Of a DNA stretch of 13,600 nt, positions 1 to 6,443 are shown piece after piece. Origin of the DNA: Parcubacteria group bacterium (lineage in GTDB: Bacteria; Patescibacteriota; Minisyncoccia; Phycocordibacterales; Phycocordibacteraceae); NCBI GenBank assembly GCA_028286505.1, contig JAQBRK010000018.1:1-13600 (forward strand), read 5' to 3'. Below the pieces are notes generated by a model, which made no database searches, was not told the DNA's origin, and saw nothing but the letters and a program-made list of their open reading frames with translations. The stretch's first letter is position 1. Each line of letters starts with the position of its first letter. The translations under genes were made by a program, and so were the position numbers.

Positions 1-224
1 TCATAAAAGTACTGTCGGAGAGGCGGGAACATCTCGTTTTCATACTCTGGGGTAATTATGCGCGGACGAAGGGCGCACATATCGACCGCACGAAGCACTG
101 CGTCATTGAGTCACCGCATCCTTCGCCTTTTTCGGCCTACAATGGCTTCTTCGGCTCTAAACCTTTCAGTAAAGCAAACGCCTATCTTCTTGATCACCAG
201 GAGACGCCTATCACCTGGAAATGA
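1..224 (+). CDS. ung: Uracil-DNA glycosylase, C-terminal part (5' end outside window)
   Basis: The reading frame is open from the left edge (first full codon at 3) to TGA at 222-224, giving 73 residues. The translation matches the C-terminal end of family 1 uracil-DNA glycosylase. It has a strand with LVFILWGNYARTKG, then the Leu-loop motif HPSPFSAYNGFFG, whose His corresponds to the catalytic His of the family. It continues with KPFSKANAYL and ends ETPITWK, as in E. coli Ung (ETPIDW). The enzyme removes uracil from DNA by cutting the N-glycosidic bond and starts base-excision repair in the cytoplasm. The N-terminal catalytic Asp motif (GQDPYH) lies outside the window, so activity cannot be judged. 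A perfect palindrome starts 12 nt after the stop. Recognition is confident because the motif order and the C-terminus both fit; only completeness is unknown. Confidence 0.93.
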   Translation, partial: IKVLSERREHLVFILWGNYARTKGAHIDRTKHCVIESPHPSPFSAYNGFFGSKPFSKANAYLLDHQETPITWK

Positions 225-235
225 ACCACACCATC

Positions 236-261
236 AAATATAGCGATGCATCGCTATATTT
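236..261. terminator. 26-bp perfect palindrome, probable ung terminator
   Basis: The half-site AAATATAGCGATG is followed directly by its exact reverse complement, so the 26 bp form a perfect inverted repeat centred between 248 and 249. It lies 12 nt after the ung stop and 34 nt before the -35 box of the next gene. The A-rich 5' arm and T-rich 3' arm resemble the two strong terminators at 12051 and 12166, which suggests a bidirectional terminator. The GC part is short and only three T follow the stem, so a palindromic operator is an alternative. Confidence 0.55.
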
Positions 262-294
262 CGAAACGGTAAATGGTCGCGGAATGCTTCCGTT

Positions 295-323
295 TTGATT
301 CATGTAGGAAATGCTGATATCTT
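295..323 (+). promoter_or_regulatory. Promoter of the M16 peptidase operon, leaderless
   Basis: The -35 box TTGATT (295-300) is followed by a 17-nt spacer and an extended -10, TG-A-TATCTT (315-323). The predicted +1, seven bases after the -10, is position 330, which is the A of the ATG. This is the best-formed promoter in the window. Confidence 0.7.
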
Positions 324-329
324 CAGTAC

Positions 330-1637
330 ATGGCTCGTACCTCTCCACAAAAGATAACTACGCCTGGCATTACCTTCGTCGGTGAAAAAGGTGGCATTTC
401 AGAGTATCGCATCGATAAGAATCGCTTGCGCATTCTGCTTGCTCGAGACACTTCCGTCCCGGTAGTCGGCTTCATGGTGACCTACCATGTAGGCTCTCGC
501 AACGAAGCAATAGGATACACCGGTGCCACGCATCTTCTTGAGCACCTTATGTTCAAGGGCTCCGAAAATTTCAATGAGGAGAAGGGCAACGGCCCCAAAC
601 ATTTCCTTGAGTCACGCGGCGCCATGATAAACGCGTCTACGTGGTTCGATCGCACCAATTATTACGCCGTCATGCCGAAGCATCTGCTCAAGGACGCTGT
701 AATGCTCGAAGCCGACCGTATGCGCACGGCTCGCTTTATAGAGAAAGATCGTGCGGACGAGATGCCTATCGTCCGTAATGAATTCGAGCGCGGCGAGAAT
801 CTCCCGATCGAAGCGCTGGATAAACAAATTTGGGCTATCGCCTACCAGGCGCATCCGTACCATCACTCCACTATCGGTTGGAAGAGCGATATCGAAGGCG
901 TCTCTATAGAGCGTCTCAAGCAGTTCTATGACGAGTTTTACTGGCCCGACAATGCCACTGTAACGGTGGCGGGAGATTTCGATGCTGAAGCAGCCCTCGC
1001 GATCATAAAGAAAGAATTTTCACGCTACCCGAAGAAGGCAGGAGGCTATCCGCAAATGTATACCGAGGAGCCTATTCAGGAAGGCGAGCGAAGAGCCATA
1101 GTAAAGCGCGCTGGCATTAATATGGTCGGTATCGGACATAAGATACCGAACGCGCATCATCCTGATATGCCCGCGCTGCTTGTACTTTCGACCGTCCTTG
1201 ATAACGGCAAGACAAGCAGGCTCTATCGCGCACTCGTCGACACGGCACTGGCGACGGAAGCGAGTGTCTACTGCTATGAACTCCACGACCCGTCGCTTTT
1301 TATCACTTATCTGGCGCTTACTCCTAAAGCGACCCATGAAAAGGCAGAGGCCGTCGTTCGTAACGTATACACGGAACTTCAGGAAACTAACGTACCTGCT
1401 CCGGAGCTAGCACGAGCGAAGCGATTGCTACGTGCTCAACTTGCGCAGCGCAGAGACGGTCTGTACCAGCTTCTCTCAACGATAAACGAAAGCCTGGCCA
1501 CCGGCGACTGGTCGCACTTCATCAATATGGGAGAAAAGGTGAATGCTGTTACGGCCGCAGACCTGCGTCGCGTCGCGAAAACCTATCTGACCGATGACAC
1601 CTCGACCGTCGGGTATTTCATTAACACTTCCGCATAG
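330..1637 (+). CDS. M16 family zinc metallopeptidase, catalytic subunit
   Basis: This 435-residue protein has the two-lobed half-molecule organisation of M16B peptidases (processing-peptidase/PqqL-like). The inverted zinc motif HxxEH is present as HLLEH at residues 68-72, with E151 (in VRNEFERGEN) as the likely third zinc ligand. The region FYWPDNATVTVAGDF near 208-222 is the usual conserved strand at the end of the first lobe. A second M16 lobe follows, with the family-typical DNGKTSRLYRAL segment. Such enzymes degrade or process peptides. No signal peptide is visible, so a cytoplasmic place is most likely. The next gene starts 2 nt after this stop and encodes an M16 protein without zinc ligands, so the two probably form a heterodimer. 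The start fits the extended -10 just upstream; no Shine-Dalgarno is seen. The physiological substrate cannot be told from the sequence. Confidence 0.92.
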   Translation: MARTSPQKITTPGITFVGEKGGISEYRIDKNRLRILLARDTSVPVVGFMVTYHVGSRNEAIGYTGATHLLEHLMFKGSENFNEEKGNGPKHFLESRGAMINASTWFDRTNYYAVMPKHLLKDAVMLEADRMRTARFIEKDRADEMPIVRNEFERGENLPIEALDKQIWAIAYQAHPYHHSTIGWKSDIEGVSIERLKQFYDEFYWPDNATVTVAGDFDAEAALAIIKKEFSRYPKKAGGYPQMYTEEPIQEGERRAIVKRAGINMVGIGHKIPNAHHPDMPALLVLSTVLDNGKTSRLYRALVDTALATEASVYCYELHDPSLFITYLALTPKATHEKAEAVVRNVYTELQETNVPAPELARAKRLLRAQLAQRRDGLYQLLSTINESLATGDWSHFINMGEKVNAVTAADLRRVAKTYLTDDTSTVGYFINTSA

Positions 1638-1639
1638 GT

Positions 1640-2902
1640 ATGGCACGTATCTCCGACAACATTCTAGAAAAGGCTTGGGAGGGCGCTCGCGTATTCGCGA
1701 GCCGGACGGGTGTCAAAGACCTCGTGTACGTGGAAGGCAGCGTACTGGGTGGTTGGAACATGCTCCCGCGCCGTAAGGGAGAAGTCTCCGTCCTTGCAGC
1801 CGAACTGCTCGATGCGGGTACGAAAAACAAGAACAAGAACGTCATCCGCGAAACGCTTGCTGCTCGCGGCGCTTCGCTCTCGTTTTCGTCAGGTGACGAG
1901 CGTACCTATTTCCGCGGCTCGTGCTTGCCGGAAGACCTGAATCAGCTTCTTTCCGTTATCGTCGAATGTCTTGGGGAGGCGGCTTTCCCCGTGGCGGAAG
2001 TGAAAAGTGCAAAAGAGCGCATCCACGGAGAACTTCTGGAAGAGAAATCAGACACGCGCGTACAGGCAGCCATCACACTTTCTCGTAGCATCTATGACGA
2101 AAACCACGTTAATTACGAAGAAACGACCGATGAACGTATCCGCGACCTCGGTAAGGCCGAGCGAACCGATCTCGTCTCGTTCAAGAAGGTGCTCGGTCAG
2201 GGTGGGCTCGTGCTGGCTATCGTGGGTGACATCGAGCCTGAGCGTGCGCTTTCGACAGCCGTAAAGTATTTCAAGAAGCTTCCGGCCGGAACGAAAGAAG
2301 CCCCGGAGAAGGAATTGAATGCAAAAAAACAAGAATCGAAAACACAGCTGGTGACCATCACGGATAAGTCGAACATCGATGTTTTCATAGGAGCTTCCGT
2401 GCCGCTCACGTACAACGACCCGCTCTACCTGCCGTTTATCGTAGCCACGGAGCTCCTTGGCGGTCGTGGGTTCACGAGCCATCTTATGACCACCCTCCGC
2501 GAACGAGACGGCCTTACCTACGGCGTGTATTCCCGTCCTACGGGGTTCACCGGCGGAAGCGACGGCGCATTCGCTGTCTGGGCAACGTTCTCACCGGCTA
2601 AATACGCGCATAGCGTTGCCATGCTCCGTAAAGAAATCGCCATCTTCTTCAAGAGCGGTATCACTAAGGAAGGTTTGCAGCACCGCAAAGAAGAAATGAC
2701 CGGTCTCTACGCGGTCGGGCTCTCAACCACGCGCGGACTTGCTGCCGCCCTGCATCAAATCGGTCGCCGTCATCGCGAGCTTTCCTACATTGACGAATAC
2801 CTAACGCTTCTGAACGCACTAAAACTCGAGGAGTTGTTCGCCGCATCCGCACTCATTCCACTCGATAAGCTCTCGCTTGCTGCCGCGGGAACATTTGAAT
2901 AA
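1640..2902 (+). CDS. M16 family peptidase-like protein, non-catalytic partner subunit
   Basis: This 420-residue M16 relative lacks the HxxEH motif. At the aligned place, residues 52-60 read LAAELLDAG, with no zinc-binding histidines. Downstream similarity is kept: the following segment RETLAARGASLSFSS matches the catalytic partner's FLESRGAMINAST. The C-terminal lobe has RERDGLTYGVYS, the Arg/Tyr region that in two-chain M16 enzymes lies on the non-catalytic subunit and helps bind substrate. This arrangement is known from mitochondrial processing peptidase and bacterial two-gene M16B enzymes. The start lies only 2 nt after the stop of the catalytic gene, so the two are almost certainly co-transcribed and probably translationally coupled. 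No signal peptide or membrane segment is visible. The family call is firm; the heterodimer is inferred from the pairing and the complementary motif loss. Confidence 0.88.
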   Translation: MARISDNILEKAWEGARVFASRTGVKDLVYVEGSVLGGWNMLPRRKGEVSVLAAELLDAGTKNKNKNVIRETLAARGASLSFSSGDERTYFRGSCLPEDLNQLLSVIVECLGEAAFPVAEVKSAKERIHGELLEEKSDTRVQAAITLSRSIYDENHVNYEETTDERIRDLGKAERTDLVSFKKVLGQGGLVLAIVGDIEPERALSTAVKYFKKLPAGTKEAPEKELNAKKQESKTQLVTITDKSNIDVFIGASVPLTYNDPLYLPFIVATELLGGRGFTSHLMTTLRERDGLTYGVYSRPTGFTGGSDGAFAVWATFSPAKYAHSVAMLRKEIAIFFKSGITKEGLQHRKEEMTGLYAVGLSTTRGLAAALHQIGRRHRELSYIDEYLTLLNALKLEELFAASALIPLDKLSLAAAGTFE

Positions 2903-2925
2903 ATCGGGATTCGTGATAAAAAGCA

Positions 2926-2942
2926 CTCCTGTTCATCAGGAG
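2926..2942 (+). promoter_or_regulatory. Shine-Dalgarno inside a small hairpin
   Basis: CTCCTG (2926-2931) pairs exactly with CAGGAG (2937-2942) across the loop TTCAT. The 3' arm holds the Shine-Dalgarno AGGAG (2938-2942), 8 nt before the ATG at 2951. If folded, the hairpin would hide the ribosome binding site of the 79-residue gene. No T-run follows, so it is not a terminator. Confidence 0.5.
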
Positions 2943-2950
2943 AGATTCAT

Positions 2951-3190
2951 ATGATCTTTGCGGAAGTGGTGGTTCGTCACTGGACCTTCTATTACGTCGG
3001 CGTTGACATGGCGGCAATCGAACACGATATCGAAAGCGCTCACGGATATGGTGCGCTCAAAAGCCACCAAGTCATGAGCGAGGAACAAATTCGAGGACTT
3101 TCGATCAAACTCGTCGACGAGGGAATCGAGTCAATCAAAAGCGGAAGCCAAACCAGCTTCATGCTCAAGGCTCCTAAACCTGCAAAGTAA
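2951..3190 (+). CDS. Hypothetical protein, 79 aa
   Basis: I do not recognise this protein. It begins with a hydrophobic, aromatic stretch (MIFAEVVVRHWTFYYVGVDM) that looks like a beta-strand-rich start rather than a clear membrane helix. It continues with a charged, mostly helical part rich in Glu, Ser and Lys and ends in a Lys/Pro-rich tail. It has no cysteine. The gene has the clearest Shine-Dalgarno in the window, AGGAG 8 nt before the ATG, which supports it as real and fixes the start. It lies 48 nt after the second M16 gene and is followed 14 nt later by a strong hairpin, so it is probably the last gene of the M16 operon. A role linked to the peptidase pair is possible by position only. 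Confidence 0.65.
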   Translation: MIFAEVVVRHWTFYYVGVDMAAIEHDIESAHGYGALKSHQVMSEEQIRGLSIKLVDEGIESIKSGSQTSFMLKAPKPAK

Positions 3191-3204
3191 AAAGCGCGGA
3201 CCAT

Positions 3205-3235
3205 GGTCCCGATGGAGCAACGCTCTCTCGGGGCT
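3205..3235 (+). terminator. Strong hairpin after the M16 operon
   Basis: The segment 3205-3218 folds back on 3222-3235 with 13 base pairs, one mismatch (T3213/C3227) and a 3-nt AAC loop. The outer stem is GTCCCGA with TCGGGGC and the inner stem is GAGC with GCTC. It is followed by TCATCATTT, an imperfect U-tract, so it may be a moderate terminator. An overlapping 12-bp palindrome, GGACCATGGTCC (3198-3209), could compete with the outer stem. Confidence 0.55.
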
Positions 3236-3255
3236 TCATCATTTACCTGGAGCCG

Positions 3256-3264
3256 TGATATCGT
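3256..3264 (+). promoter_or_regulatory. Extended -10 promoter of alaS, leaderless
   Basis: TG-A-TATCGT (3256-3264) is an extended -10 element close to the one before position 330 (TG-A-TATCTT). The predicted +1 is 3271, one base before the ATG at 3272. No good -35 is seen; TTCATC at 3235-3240 is a weak candidate with an 18-nt spacer. Confidence 0.5.
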
Positions 3265-3271
3265 CACTACT

Positions 3272-5182
3272 ATGAAAGTTTCAGAAGTACGTAAGCGCTT
3301 CCTCGATTACTACGCGGCTCGCGGGCACGTAATCATTCCGTCGGCACCAATAGTGCCGGGCAATGACCCGACCACGCTTTTCACTTCCTCCGGCATGCAG
3401 CCGCTGTTGCCGTACTTCCTTGGAAAGGACCATCCGGAAGGTAAGCGAGTGGTGAACTCCCAGCTTTCGTTCCGCGCGGGAGACATTGAAGAAGTTGGCG
3501 ACAACCGTCACACGACCTTCTTCGAAATGCTCGGTAACTGGTCGTTCGGCGACTATTTCAAGCAGGAACAGCTTCCGTGGATTTTCGAATTCCTTACGAG
3601 CGCCGAAACCGGATTCGGCATCGACCCGGAGAAGCTCTACATCACCGTATACGCGGGAGACCAGGGGGCCGGCATAGCCGAAGATACGGAAGCGGCAGAT
3701 ATCTGGAAGCGACTTTTTAAGGAGAAGGGAATCGAGGCCGGCTTTGCCTCGATAGGTAGCGAAGAAGCGGGATACGAACTCGGCATGAAGGACGGTGAAC
3801 GCATCTTCGCGTACTCCGATAAGAACTGGTGGAGCCGTGCGGGCGTACCGGCGAAAATGCCGGTCGGGGAGCCGGGTGGTCCCGACTCCGAGATCTTTTA
3901 TGACTTCGGCACTCCTCATGACCCGAAGTGGGGAGCGAACTGCCATCCGAACTGCGATTGCGGGCGCTTCGTTGAAATAGGGAACTCGGTCTTCATGCAG
4001 TTCTTCAAGCAAGATGACGGTTCTTTCGCGGAGCTTCCAAAAAAGAACATCGACTTCGGCGGTGGCCTCGAGCGCATAACGATGGCAACGGTCGGCCCCG
4101 ATATCTTCAGCATCGATGTTTTCGACGCAGCACGCGACGTCATCGAAACTCGTTCCGGAAAGAAGTACGAAGACGCAGATGCCACCCGCTCTTTTCGCAT
4201 CATTCTTGACCATATGCGTGCAGCTTCCTTCATGCTTGCGGAGGGCGTAACGCCCTCGAACACCGAGGCAGGCTACGTTCTGCGCCGCCTTATACGTCGT
4301 TCTATTCGTGAGGCAGACCGTCTCGGTATCAAGGAAGCGGTACTTTCCGAAGTAGCCAAAGGATATGGTGAAGCCTACAAGGACCACTATCCGCAAGTTC
4401 TTGCGAACACGAATACGATCAGCGAGGAACTCGCGAAGGAAGAGGAGAAGTTCCGCAAAACCCTCGACCAGGGTCTGCGAGAATTCGAAAAACTCGTCAC
4501 AAAGCGTGAGGTGAAGGCCGAAGACGCGTTTACCCTCTTCACTACGTACGGATTCCCTGTCGAACTTACGCAGGAACTCGCCCAGGAACGCGGTATCGCT
4601 CTCGATACGGAAGCGGTTGCCGCGAAGATGAAGGAGCACCAGGACACCTCGCGTGCCGGAGGTGCGCAGCGCTTCGCGGGCGGCCTTGCCGACCATGCCG
4701 AGCTGACCGTTCGATATCACACCACTCATCATATTCTTCTGCGTGCTCTCCAAACGGTTCTTGGAGACGAAGTGAAGCAGCGCGGCTCGAACATCACCTC
4801 GGAACGCCTGCGCATCGACTTCTCATCACCCGGGAAGATGACACCTGAACAAAAGGAAGAAGTCGAAAAAATAGTGAACGAGGTCATCTATCAGGATTTG
4901 CCCGTAACGCGCACGGTTATGCCGCGCGAAGACGCGGAAAAACTCGGTGCCCAGATGGAGTTCGGTGTGAAGTATCCGGATATGGTCTCGGTATATTCCG
5001 TCGGTCCCGCACACGCGACCGAAGACAGCCCCGATATTCCGAACGCGTTCTCGCTTGAGTTCTGCGGCGGCCCGCACGTGACGAACACCAGCGAACTGCA
5101 CGCGGAAGGGCGACATTTTAAAATACAGAAAGAAGAAGCGGTAGCCTCCGGCATTCGCCGTATCAAGGCAGTTCTCGAATAG
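3272..5182 (+). CDS. alaS: Alanyl-tRNA synthetase, short form without C-Ala domain
   Basis: AlaRS charges tRNA-Ala with alanine in the cytoplasm. The frame stays open upstream to an ATG at 3203, but homology starts at 3272 (MKVSEVRKRFLDYYAARGH, matching the family start). The earlier ATG also lies in a hairpin before the promoter, so I use 3272 (636 residues). Class II motif 2 is at 83-97 (FFEMLGNWSFGDYFK) and motif 3 at 263-268 (GGGLER). A Cys/His cluster CHPNCDC is at 224-230, just before GRFVEIGNSVFMQF. The editing domain is intact, with zinc-ligand candidates H483 and H487 (HTTHH) and C598 and H602 (CGGPH). The protein ends 34 residues after the CGGPH motif. It therefore lacks the oligomerising/tRNA-binding C-Ala (DHHA1) domain; E. 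coli AlaRS has 876 residues. No frameshift or C-Ala remnant follows; the next gene starts 42 nt later. Confidence 0.95.
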   Translation: MKVSEVRKRFLDYYAARGHVIIPSAPIVPGNDPTTLFTSSGMQPLLPYFLGKDHPEGKRVVNSQLSFRAGDIEEVGDNRHTTFFEMLGNWSFGDYFKQEQLPWIFEFLTSAETGFGIDPEKLYITVYAGDQGAGIAEDTEAADIWKRLFKEKGIEAGFASIGSEEAGYELGMKDGERIFAYSDKNWWSRAGVPAKMPVGEPGGPDSEIFYDFGTPHDPKWGANCHPNCDCGRFVEIGNSVFMQFFKQDDGSFAELPKKNIDFGGGLERITMATVGPDIFSIDVFDAARDVIETRSGKKYEDADATRSFRIILDHMRAASFMLAEGVTPSNTEAGYVLRRLIRRSIREADRLGIKEAVLSEVAKGYGEAYKDHYPQVLANTNTISEELAKEEEKFRKTLDQGLREFEKLVTKREVKAEDAFTLFTTYGFPVELTQELAQERGIALDTEAVAAKMKEHQDTSRAGGAQRFAGGLADHAELTVRYHTTHHILLRALQTVLGDEVKQRGSNITSERLRIDFSSPGKMTPEQKEEVEKIVNEVIYQDLPVTRTVMPREDAEKLGAQMEFGVKYPDMVSVYSVGPAHATEDSPDIPNAFSLEFCGGPHVTNTSELHAEGRHFKIQKEEAVASGIRRIKAVLE

Positions 5183-5209
5183 CATTTTCACGGAACAGCC
5201 AATGTTGGT

Positions 5210-5218
5210 TGCTATACT
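5210..5218 (+). promoter_or_regulatory. Extended -10 promoter before the FtsA/PilM-like gene
   Basis: TG-C-TATACT (5210-5218) is a strong extended -10. Its predicted +1 is 5225, exactly the A of the start codon, so the mRNA would be leaderless. No recognisable -35 lies at 16-18 nt. Confidence 0.65.
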
Positions 5219-5224
5219 CTCTAC

Positions 5225-6352
5225 ATGAGTTTGCTGTCGTTCGGTAAGAAAACGCAGACGATCGCACTTATCGATGTGCGGTCGTCTTCCATTGGTGCGG
5301 CGTATGTGTTGCTTGAGAGTGGGGCATCGCCCACGCTTATCTACAGCACGCGTGTCCCTATGGACCCGCACGCTACCGAGCCTCTCGAAGAAGCGCTTCC
5401 GCGCACCCTCGAGCTTGCTCTGAACTCGCTTACCAAGAAAGGAAGTACGCTCCTGCGTAAAGTATCCGGTAAAGGAAACGTGGACCGTGCACTCGTGACG
5501 CTTACGACGCCCTGGCAAACGTCTCGCGTATTCAGCACCGTCATCGAAGAAGAGCGACCTTTTCTCTTTACCCAAAAGCTCGTGAGCGCTGCCGCAAGCA
5601 AGCAAACGAAGCCTGTGGACGGTCATACGGTGGTCAGCCAGATGGCTATAGCGACCCTCCTGAATGGCTATGAAGTAGAGAATCCTTTCGGTAAGAAGAT
5701 TAAACGCGCCGAACTCATCATGCTTTCGTCCTCGCTCAAGAACGACATGATGGAGCTGGTCAGAACAGCCGTACGAAAGTCCCTTCACCAGTCGCATATC
5801 GAATTCGCGGCGTTCATGCCTGAAAGCTACGCGGTATTCCGCGATCTCTATCCTCATCAGCGCGACTTCCTCATCATGGATGTCGGTAACGAAGCCGCTG
5901 AAGTGTTGCTCGCAAAGCACGGTCTTCTCATTTCGACTTCCTGCATGCCCCATGGTTATGGTGAGATGGCACGTGCCGCAAGAAGCGTGGGGTTCTCTTC
6001 GCCGATTCTGCCGCTCCTGGAAGTAGGAGGGGAGCAATCGGCACAGGTGACGAAGGTGGAAGAAGCGAAAACGCTCTGGTTGTCGGAGATTCGCACCTCG
6101 CTCAGCGAGCTCGCCAAGCACGAGCCGCTGCCACGGACCGTCTTTCTCCTTGCCGAAGAGAATGTCCGTGATTTTCTTCGCCGCCTCATCGATTCACCGA
6201 CCCTACGCAGCCTCTGGCTTTCTGAAGAGGCCCTTTCCATTCTTCCTATCCAGCCCGGCCAGTTTTCTTCCTACATCAAAAACGAGAGCGGTGAACCGCT
6301 CGACCCGGCGCTTTCCCTTATTGCGCTTGCCGCGAAGAAGCGCTTTTCCTAA
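5225..6352 (+). CDS. FtsA/PilM-like actin-fold protein
   Basis: This 375-residue protein has the ASKHA (actin/Hsp70) layout of the FtsA/PilM group. The phosphate-1-like segment is IALIDVRSSSIGAAYV (13-28). An inserted SHS2-like subdomain spans about 86-200 (RALVTLTTPWQTSRVF ... FMPESYAVF). The phosphate-2-like segment is FLIMDVGNEAAEVLL (215-229), and a weak adenosine-like segment lies near 305-320 (TVFLLAEENVRDFL). The loops depart from consensus: DVRSSS replaces DxGT/S and the GG of the adenosine motif is absent, so nucleotide binding may be weak or lost. No membrane segment is visible. FtsA anchors the cell-division ring and PilM docks on PilN in type IV pili; both act under the inner membrane. 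The next gene encodes a single-pass membrane protein with a long cytosolic tail, as PilN-type partners have. Fold call firm; pathway unknown. Confidence 0.75.
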   Translation: MSLLSFGKKTQTIALIDVRSSSIGAAYVLLESGASPTLIYSTRVPMDPHATEPLEEALPRTLELALNSLTKKGSTLLRKVSGKGNVDRALVTLTTPWQTSRVFSTVIEEERPFLFTQKLVSAAASKQTKPVDGHTVVSQMAIATLLNGYEVENPFGKKIKRAELIMLSSSLKNDMMELVRTAVRKSLHQSHIEFAAFMPESYAVFRDLYPHQRDFLIMDVGNEAAEVLLAKHGLLISTSCMPHGYGEMARAARSVGFSSPILPLLEVGGEQSAQVTKVEEAKTLWLSEIRTSLSELAKHEPLPRTVFLLAEENVRDFLRRLIDSPTLRSLWLSEEALSILPIQPGQFSSYIKNESGEPLDPALSLIALAAKKRFS

Positions 6353-6391
6353 GACCTATACCCAAGCATCGGTTTCCGGGCAGTCATACGC

Positions 6392-6435
6392 TGGTATACT
6401 GATTTCCATACCCGACCACAGGTAATACCTATACG
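6392..6435 (+). promoter_or_regulatory. Tandem -10 elements before the baseplate-J-like gene
   Basis: The first is TG-G-TATACT (6392-6400), predicted +1 about 6407, giving a 37-nt leader. The second is TATACG (6430-6435), predicted +1 about 6442, giving an almost leaderless transcript. Either or both could serve the ATG at 6444. No convincing -35 or Shine-Dalgarno is seen. Confidence 0.45.
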
Positions 6436-6443
6436 CTAGCTGT

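Noticed and set aside
1..43. Possible divergent gene on the - strand starting at 43 with a CATAAT box
   Set aside because: The same bases code for ung on the + strand; the minus frame shows only 14 residues without any signature.
58..243. 61-codon + strand open frame beginning at ATG 58
   Set aside because: It overlaps, in another frame, the ung C-terminus, which has clear homology (HPSPFSAYNGFFG). The frame has no recognisable product.
3203..3271. Longer start of alaS at 3203
   Set aside because: The 23 extra residues have no homology, lie over a strong hairpin, and precede the extended -10 whose +1 is 3271.
3183..3271. T-box or other riboswitch before alaS
   Set aside because: No T-box sequence or specifier-like structure is present, and the predicted transcript begins at the start codon. 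The hairpin belongs to the upstream operon.
3281..4753. 490-codon open frame on the - strand opposite alaS
   Set aside because: It mirrors alaS codon usage, its translation resembles no family, and all firm genes here are on the + strand.
4826..6121. 431-codon open frame on the - strand across alaS and the FtsA/PilM-like gene
   Set aside because: It spans two well-supported + strand genes and their promoter; no motif supports it.
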